A stretch of 8,265 bases of DNA from Tannerellaceae bacterium (GTDB lineage Bacteria; Bacteroidota; Bacteroidia; Bacteroidales; Tannerellaceae): assembly GCA_031265595.1 (NCBI GenBank), contig JAISCM010000065.1:1-8265 (forward strand), in the 5' to 3' direction. Each line of letters starts with the position of its first letter. Positions within the stretch are counted from its first letter, which is position 1. The notes under the pieces are model-generated. The model saw only the letters and a program-made list of their open reading frames with translations, made no database searches and had not been told where the DNA came from. Positions 1-7,179 of the stretch are shown here, in pieces. Both the position numbers and the translations under genes were made by a program.

Positions 1-3000
1 TTGTCCGAAAATGCCGTCTATAGTATCTTGCAAGATAAGAAAGGCTTTATCTGGTTTGGCACGAAAGACGGCCTCAACCGGTATGATGGGAGCGACTTCC
101 GCATCTTTCGTAACAGTAAGCAGAACGAACGCTCTATCGGAAACAATTTCATCCGTAGTATGATGGAGGCAGCAGACGGCTCTCTCTATATCGGCACAGA
201 TATTGGGCTGAATATTATGAATACGCAGGAAGAAACCTTCGCCCAGGTAACCGCCTGCACCCCGGAAGGCACAGCCCTTACCTCGCCCATTAATACCTTT
301 TATATAGACAAAGATAGCGCCATCTGGATAGCCACGATGACGCAGGGCCTCTTCCGGTACCAGCCCGCAGAGCAGGCGCTGAGGCAGATCCGGGTGAAGG
401 GAGGCAAAGCCATCAGCCCCGTATGGGTGGTATACGAAGATATGGCCGGATCGATATGGGTGGGCACGCGCATGGGCCTGCTACGCTACCGGGAAGACAC
501 AGACGAACTGGAGCCCGTAGAGAATATGTATTACCTCTCGGGTAGCTACGAGTACGAAGTGCTCTCTATCTGGGAAGACCCGAAAGGGAACTTCTGGCTC
601 GGCACCTGGTCGGAAGGCTTACGGCAATATAATAAGCAGACCAACACATACGTAACCCACCTGAACGGGCAGGGCCGTTCGCCTTACGTTACGCATATAC
701 GCTGCCTCTTGCCTTACGACGACCGCTCGCTGCTGGTAGGCTCAGACGATGGGCTGTACCTTTTCGACCTGTATACGCTCTCGTCCCGTCGCCTGGATAT
801 ACCGCTGCTATCGTATAGCATGAGCGATCAAAACGTATATTCAATGCTGAAAGACCGCGAGGGCGGGATATGGATAGGCAGCTATTTCGGCGGCGTCAAT
901 TACCTGAACCCCTCTACGCTCACGATGGAGACCTATTACCCGCATACCACCCCGAAAGCCCTGTCGGGGAAAGCCGTCAGCCAGTTTTGCGAAGACGCAT
1001 CGGGCAATCTCTGGATCGCTACCGAAGACGGCGGCGTAAACTACTTCGATGTACAGACAAAAAGCATCACGCAGCCCATCCAGACTTCTTACCACAACAC
1101 GCATGCCTTACTGCTCGATGATGACGAGCTCTGGATCGGCACCTTCTCCCGAGGCATTGATATATATAATGTACGAACCCACGCCATCGCCAATTTCCGA
1201 AATAAGGAAGACGACTGCCAAACGCTCAATGACGACTGCGTATTTGCCCTCTACAAAACGAAAAAAGGCGACATCTATGCCGGCACCACCGTGGGCCTTA
1301 ATAAATTTGATAAAGCCACCCGCACCTTCACCCGCATACCGGAAGTGGCAGACTTTATCTACGATATAAAAGAAGATGCCAACGAGAATCTATGGCTTGC
1401 CACCTACGGACGGGGCGCCATGCGGCAAGACGCACAATCAGGCCAATGGATCCATTACGACACGATACAGGCCCCGGGCAACCCCATCACCGGAAGCAAG
1501 CTTACCGGCATCTATATAGACAGCCAAAAGCGGACGCTCTTCTCCAGCGAAGGAAAAGGCATCTTTATCTACAACAGCCGGCACGATACCTTCGTCAATA
1601 TCTCCGAAGCAGAAGGCCTGCCCAATAACGTAGTATATGGCATACTCGACGATCCATCGGGCAACCTCTGGATCAGTTGCAACAAAGGCCTGGTGCGCTT
1701 TAATACCTCCTCCCCGGCCACCTATACATTATATGATAAGGAAGACGGCCTGCAGAGCAATCAGTTCAATTACAAATCGAGCCTCAAAACGCGCGACGGG
1801 AAATTCTATTTCGGCGGCATCAACGGCTTTACCTCCTTCTTCCCCCAGCAGGTAGCCAAAGAGGGAGATGCCATCATCCCCCCCGTAGAGATCATCGGCG
1901 TAAGCCTGCTGGGCCATTCAGACAGCAGCCTGGAGAAAGCCCTGCAGATAAGCGTAAATAAGCGCGAAAAGATAACGCTGCCCCACAACCGCTCTTCCTT
2001 CACCATCTCCTACGTAAGCCTAAGCTATGCCACGCCTGCCAAAAACCAATACGCCTATCGCCTGGAAGGAATAGACGCCCAGTGGAACTATGCCCGCAGC
2101 AACAAAAGTATGACCTACGTAAACCTCTCGCCCGGCAAATACCTCTTCCACGTAAAAGGAACAAACAAAGATGGCCTCTGGAACGAAACAGGCGCCTCCA
2201 TACAGATAGAAATAAAGCCCCCCTTCTGGCTCTCCCTGCCGGCAAAGATCGTGTATGCCTTACTGTCGCTGTTTCTCTCCTATGCCCTTATATCATGGTA
2301 TCTGAAGAAGAGCCGGGAGAAACACCAGCATATATTAGAAAACTACAAAACGCAGCAGGAAACGCTCGCCTTTAAATCCAAAATAGACTTCTTCACCACC
2401 ATCGCCCACGAGATACGAACCCCGCTAAGCCTGATACTCGCCCCGCTGGAAGAAGTGATCAATTCAAAAGAAGGAAGCAACGACACCAAACAAAACCTGT
2501 CGATCATCGAAAAGAACTGTAACCGCCTGAAAGAACTGATCAACCAACTGCTCGACTTCCGGAAAATGGACTCTACCCGCTATATCATCAACCCAAAGAT
2601 AGTGAACCTCGGCGACCTCCTGCAGGAGCTATACGACCGCTTCAGAAAAACAGCCCAACAGAAAGGGATAGACCTGGAGCTACAGACGCTACAGGAGAAA
2701 GCGGAAATGACCGTCTTGTCAGACGAAGATGCCCTGACAAAAATCATCGGAAACCTGCTTACCAACGCCCTAAAGTACACCCGCGATAAGATAACGCTTA
2801 CCGTAAGAAAGAACGCCAATCACTCGTTCACCGTAAAAGTAACAGACAACGGACGGGGCATCCCCGGCCACCATAAAGCGCTCATCTTCGACCCCTTCTA
2901 CCAGGTGCAGAAAGAAGATGCAACGATTGGCACCGGCCTGGGATTATCCTTAGTGAAAAACCTGACGGAAATACTGGGAGGAACCATCCGCGTAGAAGAT

Positions 3001-3894
3001 AATCCATCGGGCGAAACCTGCTTTGAATTTACATTCCGCGACGTGCCTCACGAAAGCCGCGAAAAGACGCCCGAAGCCACCTCGCCCCTGCCCGAAGCCG
3101 ACCTCTCTCCCGCAGCCGATACTACCCGGCACGCCATCCTTGTGGTAGAAGACAATCCCGAAATGGCGCTCTTTATCGTAAACTCCCTTCAGCGCGAATA
3201 CAACGTAGATACGGCGCCCGATGCCGGCAAAGCTTTCCGGCTACTGAACGAGAATACGTACGAAATCATCCTGTCGGACATCATGATGCCCGGCACGGAT
3301 GGCATCTCCTTCACCAAACGCCTGCGCTCAGACCTCAACTACAGCCACATCCCCGTAATCCTGCTCTCTGCCCGCACCGAGAATGCCATAAAAGTAGAAG
3401 GCCTGCTCTCAGGCGCAGATGCTTTTATAGAGAAACCTTTCTCTATCTCTTACCTGAAAGCCCAGATAGCAAGCCTGCTTGAAAACAGGAAGACGATACT
3501 CGAAGCCTTCAACCGCTCGCCCTTAGCCTCTTATTCCCTATTGGTAAACAATAAGAACGATGAGGCGTTCCTCTCTAAGCTAAATGAAGAGATAGAGAAA
3601 CGAATCTCGGATGAAAACTTCTCCGTAGATTCGCTGACGGAAATATTCAACATGAGCCGCTCTAACCTGCAACGCAAGCTGAAAAGCATCGGCGGCGTTA
3701 CCCCCGGAGACTACCTGCGCAACTACCGCCTGAAGAAGGCCTGCAAACTTCTGCTTGAGACAGATATGCGCATCAATGAAGTAGCGTTCAGCGTAGGCTT
3801 CAGTTCGCCCTCTTACTTTGCGAAAGTCTTTTACAAAGCATATCATACGCTCCCCAAAGAATTTATGCAGAAGTACATCGATGACCCCCGGTAG
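1..3894 (+). CDS. Hybrid two-component system sensor kinase/response regulator (HTCS), 5' partial
   Basis: One-protein signal transducer: a periplasmic sensor controls an inner-membrane kinase whose C-terminus binds DNA, usually activating a glycan-utilisation locus. Numbering starts at base 1. Fourteen propeller (Reg_prop) repeats can be read, near 7, 51, 98, 142, 187, 233, 279, 326, 367, 413, 452, 501, 544 and 586, consistent with two seven-bladed propellers. A Y_Y_Y domain follows (about 630-740), then one membrane segment (about 748-768). The kinase has an H-box with His803, an N-box with Asn918/Asn922, DNGRGIP at 949-955 and GTGLGLS at 977-983. After a Pro/Glu/Ala-rich linker (about 1014-1043) comes a receiver with Glu1050/Asp1051, phospho-acceptor Asp1093, Ser1123 and Lys1145. 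An AraC-type helix-turn-helix domain (about 1200-1290) ends the protein. All key residues are intact. The first codon, TTG, lies inside propeller repeat 1 and is most likely an internal Leu; the signal peptide and true start lie left of the window. Stop is TAG at 3892-3894. Confidence 0.96.
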   Translation: MSENAVYSILQDKKGFIWFGTKDGLNRYDGSDFRIFRNSKQNERSIGNNFIRSMMEAADGSLYIGTDIGLNIMNTQEETFAQVTACTPEGTALTSPINTFYIDKDSAIWIATMTQGLFRYQPAEQALRQIRVKGGKAISPVWVVYEDMAGSIWVGTRMGLLRYREDTDELEPVENMYYLSGSYEYEVLSIWEDPKGNFWLGTWSEGLRQYNKQTNTYVTHLNGQGRSPYVTHIRCLLPYDDRSLLVGSDDGLYLFDLYTLSSRRLDIPLLSYSMSDQNVYSMLKDREGGIWIGSYFGGVNYLNPSTLTMETYYPHTTPKALSGKAVSQFCEDASGNLWIATEDGGVNYFDVQTKSITQPIQTSYHNTHALLLDDDELWIGTFSRGIDIYNVRTHAIANFRNKEDDCQTLNDDCVFALYKTKKGDIYAGTTVGLNKFDKATRTFTRIPEVADFIYDIKEDANENLWLATYGRGAMRQDAQSGQWIHYDTIQAPGNPITGSKLTGIYIDSQKRTLFSSEGKGIFIYNSRHDTFVNISEAEGLPNNVVYGILDDPSGNLWISCNKGLVRFNTSSPATYTLYDKEDGLQSNQFNYKSSLKTRDGKFYFGGINGFTSFFPQQVAKEGDAIIPPVEIIGVSLLGHSDSSLEKALQISVNKREKITLPHNRSSFTISYVSLSYATPAKNQYAYRLEGIDAQWNYARSNKSMTYVNLSPGKYLFHVKGTNKDGLWNETGASIQIEIKPPFWLSLPAKIVYALLSLFLSYALISWYLKKSREKHQHILENYKTQQETLAFKSKIDFFTTIAHEIRTPLSLILAPLEEVINSKEGSNDTKQNLSIIEKNCNRLKELINQLLDFRKMDSTRYIINPKIVNLGDLLQELYDRFRKTAQQKGIDLELQTLQEKAEMTVLSDEDALTKIIGNLLTNALKYTRDKITLTVRKNANHSFTVKVTDNGRGIPGHHKALIFDPFYQVQKEDATIGTGLGLSLVKNLTEILGGTIRVEDNPSGETCFEFTFRDVPHESREKTPEATSPLPEADLSPAADTTRHAILVVEDNPEMALFIVNSLQREYNVDTAPDAGKAFRLLNENTYEIILSDIMMPGTDGISFTKRLRSDLNYSHIPVILLSARTENAIKVEGLLSGADAFIEKPFSISYLKAQIASLLENRKTILEAFNRSPLASYSLLVNNKNDEAFLSKLNEEIEKRISDENFSVDSLTEIFNMSRSNLQRKLKSIGGVTPGDYLRNYRLKKACKLLLETDMRINEVAFSVGFSSPSYFAKVFYKAYHTLPKEFMQKYIDDPR

Positions 3895-3912
3895 GGATTG
3901 GTTTTTTTTTAG

Positions 3913-3920
3913 TATCTTTC
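3913..3920 (+). promoter_or_regulatory. Possible -7 promoter box for the PH-domain gene
   Basis: TATCTTTC matches the Bacteroides -7 consensus TAnnTTTG at all but the last base and lies 17 bases before the ATG at 3938. It sits between a T9 tract (3902-3910) and an A9 tract (3923-3931). No good -33 TTG is found at the usual 19-20 base spacing; the nearest, at 3898-3900, is too close. It may be a weak promoter or chance. Confidence 0.3.
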
Positions 3921-3937
3921 GCAAAAAAAAAGGAAAG

Positions 3938-4360
3938 ATGGACAGAGTTTTTAAATCGAAAGTGGATTGGTGGTATCATTTGCTGCTTTTTATCCTGATG
4001 GTTATTTGTTTCCTTGTGGTTATTAACGGCCATATAGGGGTGATAGCGATTATGCTATTGATTACGGCGCTGGCTGTACACGTGATGCTTAGCACGTATT
4101 ATATTATCACGGCCGATGGCCGGCTGATGGCCCATTGCAGTATCTTCCCTAAAAAAGAGATCGAGATAAGCGCCATCGAAGGATTGGAGCGTACGATCAT
4201 ACCAGCCTCCAGCTATGCCCTGTCGCTAAACCGTATCGGCGTCTGGACGGGGAAGGGGCTATGGATGATGGTGTCTCCGCAAAACGAAAAAGAGTTTGTC
4301 AAACTACTCAAACGCTTCAATCCAGACATCAAACTGATAAACGACACAAACTTTCTGTAA
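3938..4360 (+). CDS. Small membrane protein with YyaB-like bacterial PH domain
   Basis: A 140-residue protein of unknown function. A short basic N-terminus (MDRVFKSK) is followed by two closely spaced hydrophobic segments (about 13-29 and 32-49), which should form a membrane hairpin with both ends in the cytoplasm. Residues about 52-132 resemble the bacterial PH domain family typified by YyaB: a Tyr-Tyr-Ile-Ile-Thr strand, the segment around Ile80-Glu81-Gly82, the Ser-Leu-Asn-Arg-Ile turn at 96-100, then Val-Ser-Pro at 112-114 leading into a C-terminal helix (about 116-127). These proteins usually appear as hypothetical or PH domain-containing membrane proteins, and no substrate is known. The frame is open upstream into the HTCS gene, but ATG 3938 is chosen because it lies past the HTCS stop and gives a natural N-terminus. 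An AGGA at 3931-3934 is only three bases from the ATG, so too close for a standard Shine-Dalgarno. The gene lies 43 bases after the HTCS and 38 before lpd. Confidence 0.8.
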   Translation: MDRVFKSKVDWWYHLLLFILMVICFLVVINGHIGVIAIMLLITALAVHVMLSTYYIITADGRLMAHCSIFPKKEIEISAIEGLERTIIPASSYALSLNRIGVWTGKGLWMMVSPQNEKEFVKLLKRFNPDIKLINDTNFL

Positions 4361-4398
4361 ACAAACATATCTTTCTATCAACTTTAAACAAAAAACAG

Positions 4399-5751
4399 AT
4401 GATAACGTATGATGTAGCCATTATCGGCGGAGGCCCGGCCGGGTATACTGCCGCAGAGAGAGCAGCCGCAGCAGGCCTCTCTACCGTCTTATTCGAAAAG
4501 AACGCGCTGGGTGGCGTTTGCCTCAACGAAGGATGTATACCCACAAAAACATTGCTCTATTCGGCAAAAGTATTCGATACGGTTAAGAATGCGTCTAAGT
4601 ATGCCGTCGGAGCAGCGAACGCCTCGGCAGACCTCCCAAAGATCATCGCACGAAAGAATAAAGTAGTGAAGAAATTAGTGGCAGGTATCCGTATGAAGAT
4701 GAAAGAACACAACGTGCTAACCGTAGAAGGAACAGCCGAAATAAAAGGACGCGCTTCCGGCGGAACGATCACCCTCTCCTGCGCCGGCGAAAGCTATGAA
4801 GCCCGGCGCCTTATCATCTGTACCGGCTCGGAAACGATCATCCCCCCCATCCCCGGATTAAATACGGGCGGCTACTGGACGAGCCGCGAAGCGCTTCAGG
4901 CAAAGGAACTACCGGAGTCGCTGGTAGTCATTGGCGGCGGCGTGATAGGAATGGAGTTCGCCTCGTTCTTTAACAGCCTGGGGACGAAAGTGCAGGTGGT
5001 GGAAATGCTTGACGAGATACTCCCCGGCATGGACAAAGAGTTGGCCGCCCAGCTACGCGCCGAATACACAAAGAAAGGCGTAACCTTCTACGTAGCCCAC
5101 AAAGTAACGGCCATAAACGAAACGGAAGTATCCATAGAGAAAGACGGCGAAACCCTCACCCTCGAAGGAGAGAAAGTATTGCTAAGCGTAGGCCGCCGCC
5201 CGGTAACCCAGGGGTTCGGATTAGAAACATTAGCGGTAGAAAGATTCCGCAACGGCGTCCGGGTAAACGAATATATGCAGACGTCTCTCCCTAACGTATA
5301 CGCCTGCGGAGATATTACAGGCTATTCGCTATTGGCCCACACAGCCGTTGGCGAGGCCGAAGCCGCAATAAGGCATATCACCGGAAAAGCCGCCCCGGGA
5401 ATGAGTTATAAAGCGATCCCCGGCATTGTGTACACCCATCCCGAACTGGCCGGCGTAGGCGCCACGGAAGAACAGTTGCAAGCCGAAGGAAAAGCCTATA
5501 CGGTGAAGAAAATACCGATGGCCTTCTCCGGCCGTTTTGTGGCGGAAAATGAAATGGGCAACGGAATCTGTAAGATCCTCCTCTCGGAAGACGGCACGAT
5601 CGTTGGCGCTCATTTGCTGGGAAACCCGTCTTCGGAGCTGATCGTTATAGCAGGCATCGCAGTAGAGAAAGGCTTCAGGGCGCACGAGTTGGCGTCTTTC
5701 GTATTCCCTCATCCTACCGTTGGCGAGATCTTTAAAGAAGCCTTATCGTAA
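4399..5751 (+). CDS. lpdA: Dihydrolipoyl dehydrogenase (E3)
   Basis: A cytoplasmic FAD flavoprotein that reoxidises dihydrolipoamide with NAD+, serving as E3 of 2-oxoacid dehydrogenase complexes or as the L-protein of glycine cleavage. The 450-residue length is at the short end of the normal range. Visible motifs are an N-terminal FAD-binding GxGxxG (Gly10, Gly12, Gly15), the redox disulphide GGVCLNEGCIPTK with Cys41 and Cys46, an NAD-binding GxGxxG (Gly179, Gly181, Gly184), the second FAD motif YACGDITG (301-308), and the C-terminal active-site FPHPTVGE with His438 and Glu443. The CxxxxC spacing and the C-terminal His-Glu pair distinguish it from mercuric and thioredoxin reductases. The frame is open further upstream, but ATG 4399 starts exactly at the typical Rossmann N-terminus; an earlier start would overlap the PH gene and add about 46 unrelated residues. 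The 38-base AT-rich leader has no Shine-Dalgarno. No E1, E2 or lipoyl-carrier gene is in the window, so the partner complex is unknown. Stop is TAA. Confidence 0.95.
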   Translation: MITYDVAIIGGGPAGYTAAERAAAAGLSTVLFEKNALGGVCLNEGCIPTKTLLYSAKVFDTVKNASKYAVGAANASADLPKIIARKNKVVKKLVAGIRMKMKEHNVLTVEGTAEIKGRASGGTITLSCAGESYEARRLIICTGSETIIPPIPGLNTGGYWTSREALQAKELPESLVVIGGGVIGMEFASFFNSLGTKVQVVEMLDEILPGMDKELAAQLRAEYTKKGVTFYVAHKVTAINETEVSIEKDGETLTLEGEKVLLSVGRRPVTQGFGLETLAVERFRNGVRVNEYMQTSLPNVYACGDITGYSLLAHTAVGEAEAAIRHITGKAAPGMSYKAIPGIVYTHPELAGVGATEEQLQAEGKAYTVKKIPMAFSGRFVAENEMGNGICKILLSEDGTIVGAHLLGNPSSELIVIAGIAVEKGFRAHELASFVFPHPTVGEIFKEALS

Positions 5752-5781
5752 AGGAATATGGTATTATATCAGAGCGGGTAG

Positions 5782-5812
5782 TTGCATCTTTATCAGAGAA
5801 ATTGTATTTTTG
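5782..5812 (+). promoter_or_regulatory. Bacteroides-type promoter for efp-radC
   Basis: TATTTTTG at 5805-5812 is a full match to the -7 consensus TAnnTTTG, and TTG at 5782-5784 is a reasonable -33 element with a 20-base spacer. Transcription should start near 5817-5820, leaving a leader of roughly 36-40 AT-rich bases before the efp ATG at 5856. The leader has no Shine-Dalgarno, as is usual in this phylum. This is the best promoter in the window. Confidence 0.65.
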
Positions 5813-5855
5813 CAATCTATTTTAATGAATTATTAATCATACAGACAAATTTTAT

Positions 5856-6422
5856 ATGGCAACTACTGCTGATTTTAGAAACGGAATGTGCCTCGATATG
5901 GAAGGGCAATACTACTTTATTGTTGAATTTCTACACGTAAAACCAGGGAAGGGCCCTGCTTTTGTACGCACCAAACTAAAGAACGTAACCACCGGCCGCG
6001 TAATTGATAAAACCTGGAACTCGGGCGTAAAAGTAGAGGAAGTACGCATCGAGCGACGCCCCTACCAATTCCTTTATCAAGACGATATGGGCTACAACTT
6101 TATGCATCCCGAAACATTCGAACAGATCTCGATCCCGGGCGACGGCATCAGCGGCGTTCAGTTTCTGAAAGAAGGCGATATGGTGGAAGCCATGGTGCAT
6201 GCCGCCAGCGAAACAGTTCTCACCTGCGAACTCCCCGCCCATGTGATATTGACCGTAACCTATACCGAACCGGGCATGAAAGGCGATACGGCTACCAATA
6301 CACTAAAGCCGGCAACGGTTGAAACAGGCGCCGAAGTACGCGTCCCGTTGTTTATCAACGAAGGCGAAAAGATAGAAGTAGATACGCGCGACGGCTCTTA
6401 CGTAGGACGCGTACGCCCGTAG
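5856..6422 (+). CDS. efp: Translation elongation factor P
   Basis: EF-P binds the ribosome between the P and E sites and relieves stalling at polyproline stretches. The protein is 188 residues, the standard bacterial length. Domain I (about 1-65) carries the loop VKPGKGPAF, with Lys32 at the tip matching the modified Lys34 of the E. coli protein. Domain II (about 66-128) is the central OB fold. Domain III (about 129-188) contains the conserved family segment from Gly-Asp-Thr-Ala through the Val-Pro-Leu-Phe strand to the terminal Arg-Asp-Gly-Ser-Tyr-Val-Gly-Arg-Val. ATG 5856 gives the usual [10 protein letters not shown] start. A Lys, not an Arg, at the loop tip argues against EarP-type rhamnosylation; no modification enzyme is encoded in the window. 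Stop TAG at 6420-6422 is followed at once by a second in-frame TAG. radC begins seven bases later, so the two are probably co-transcribed. Confidence 0.97.
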   Translation: MATTADFRNGMCLDMEGQYYFIVEFLHVKPGKGPAFVRTKLKNVTTGRVIDKTWNSGVKVEEVRIERRPYQFLYQDDMGYNFMHPETFEQISIPGDGISGVQFLKEGDMVEAMVHAASETVLTCELPAHVILTVTYTEPGMKGDTATNTLKPATVETGAEVRVPLFINEGEKIEVDTRDGSYVGRVRP

Positions 6423-6429
6423 TAGATAT

Positions 6430-7119
6430 ATGACTAAATTCACCATCAAAGAGTGGGCTGTAGAAGATCGCCCGCGCGAGAAAATGCTCCTGAAAGGAGC
6501 TTCTGCCTTGAGCGACGCCGAACTGCTGGCTATCCTTATTGGTTCGGGAAACAGTAACGAATCGGCTGTACAGCTCTCTCAACGTATCCTTCATTTTGCA
6601 GACAACAGCCTCAATCGTTTAGGCAAATTCACCATCAAAGAACTGACCAACGAATTTAAAGGTATCGGAGAAGCCAAAGCCGTAACGATTGCCGCTGCGC
6701 TGGAACTTGGCCGCCGGCGCAACGACAGCGAACGCCCCAGGCAGGAGAAGATCCTTTGCAGCAACGATGCCTACCTGCTGTTCAAACCGCTCCTGTGCGA
6801 TTTGCATCACGAAGAACTGTGGATAGCGCTGATAAGCCGCTCGGGCAAAGTGATCGAAAAGATAAAGGTCAGCCAGGGAGGGGTAAACGAGACCTCTGCC
6901 GACGTTCGTCTGATCATGAAAGCGGCCATCAACGCCCTCGCTTCGGGTATTATCCTTTGCCACAACCATCCTTCGGGAAACCTGTCTCCCAGCCACAGCG
7001 ACGATACGCTGACTACCCGCCTCCAAAATGCCGCCAAACTGATGGATATAAAACTCCTCGACCACATCGTTATAGCCGACAATCGCTACTACAGCTACGG
7101 CGACGAAGGGAAAATATAA
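6430..7119 (+). CDS. radC: RadC family protein (UPF0758, JAB/MPN metallo domain)
   Basis: Named as a DNA repair protein, although the original E. coli radC mutation was later assigned to recG and the true function is unsettled. The protein is 229 residues, the normal length. The N-terminus has the family segment RPREKMLLKGASALSDAELL (14-33). A helix-hairpin-helix follows with GIGEAKA (78-84), a non-specific DNA-binding motif. The C-terminal JAB/MPN domain (about 105-229) carries the JAMM zinc site HNHPSGNLSPSHSD: His178, His180 and Asp191 in the HxHx10D pattern, with Glu128 or Glu129 the likely upstream acid. All metal ligands are present, so it should be a competent metallo-hydrolase fold. 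ATG 6430 lies seven bases after efp, without a clear Shine-Dalgarno, suggesting expression from the efp promoter. Oddly, the peptide KFTIKE occurs twice (3-8 and 66-71), encoded by an exact 17-base repeat. Stop is TAA. Confidence 0.95.
   Translation: MTKFTIKEWAVEDRPREKMLLKGASALSDAELLAILIGSGNSNESAVQLSQRILHFADNSLNRLGKFTIKELTNEFKGIGEAKAVTIAAALELGRRRNDSERPRQEKILCSNDAYLLFKPLLCDLHHEELWIALISRSGKVIEKIKVSQGGVNETSADVRLIMKAAINALASGIILCHNHPSGNLSPSHSDDTLTTRLQNAAKLMDIKLLDHIVIADNRYYSYGDEGKI
6436..6641 (+). repeat. 17-bp exact direct repeat within radC
   Basis: AAATTCACCATCAAAGA occurs at 6436-6452 and again at 6625-6641. The copies are 189 bases apart start to start, an exact multiple of three. Flanking bases differ on both sides, so the match is exactly 17. 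Both copies are read in the same frame as Lys-Phe-Thr-Ile-Lys-Glu. Confidence 0.9.
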
Positions 7120-7147
7120 CAGCCGTCTGGTAGCATCTGTCAACTAA

Positions 7148-7176
7148 ATCATGTACTTTTGCAAAAAGTACATGAT
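7148..7176. repeat. 29-bp near-perfect palindrome upstream of the metal-sulfur assembly gene
   Basis: The left arm ATCATGTACTTTT (7148-7160) is the exact reverse complement of the right arm AAAAGTACATGAT (7164-7176), with the three-base centre GCA. Pairing stops at 7147/7177. The palindrome covers a -7 promoter box and the presumed transcription start, and ends three bases before the ATG at 7180. It is not followed by a T-tract, so it does not look like an intrinsic terminator for radC. It may be an operator for a dimeric regulator or, in read-through RNA from radC, a hairpin beside the start codon. Confidence 0.85.
7154..7161 (+). promoter_or_regulatory. -7 promoter box for the metal-sulfur assembly gene
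   Basis: TACTTTTG is a full match to the -7 consensus TAnnTTTG. Transcription would start near 7166-7168, giving a very short leader of about 12-17 bases. No clear TTG is found at the -33 position (around 7130-7134 reads GGTAG), so the promoter may be weak or need an activator. The box lies wholly inside the palindrome. Confidence 0.45.
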
Positions 7177-7179
7177 GAA

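Noticed and set aside
1..3. TTG as a true start codon of the HTCS
   Set aside because: It falls inside the first propeller repeat with no signal peptide before it, so it is better read as an internal Leu of a gene cut by the window edge.
1002..1675. Similar DNA segments near 1002-1018 and 1660-1674 encoding Ser-Gly-Asn-Leu-Trp-Ile
   Set aside because: These are the conserved cores of two propeller repeats in one protein, not a mobile or regulatory repeat.
3885..3910. Possible intrinsic terminator after the HTCS (C-run, GGG, then T9)
   Set aside because: The best stem is only three to five base pairs with a bulge and overlaps the stop codon, so the T-tract lacks a convincing hairpin.
4368..4375. 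TATCTTTC upstream of lpd as a -7 promoter box
   Set aside because: It has the same one-base mismatch as the box before the PH gene, with no -33 element at proper spacing. Read-through from the PH gene explains expression equally well.
5825..5840. Imperfect AT-rich palindrome ATGAATTATTAATCAT in the efp leader
   Set aside because: It has two mismatched pairs and almost pure A/T content, which arises easily by chance in an AT-rich leader.
6619..7143. A 174-codon open frame on the - strand opposite radC
   Set aside because: It lies antisense to a gene with clear family motifs, has no recognisable domain and no promoter or start context of its own. Other - strand frames (for example 5329-5712, 7144-7530 and 3580-3924) are rejected for the same reason.
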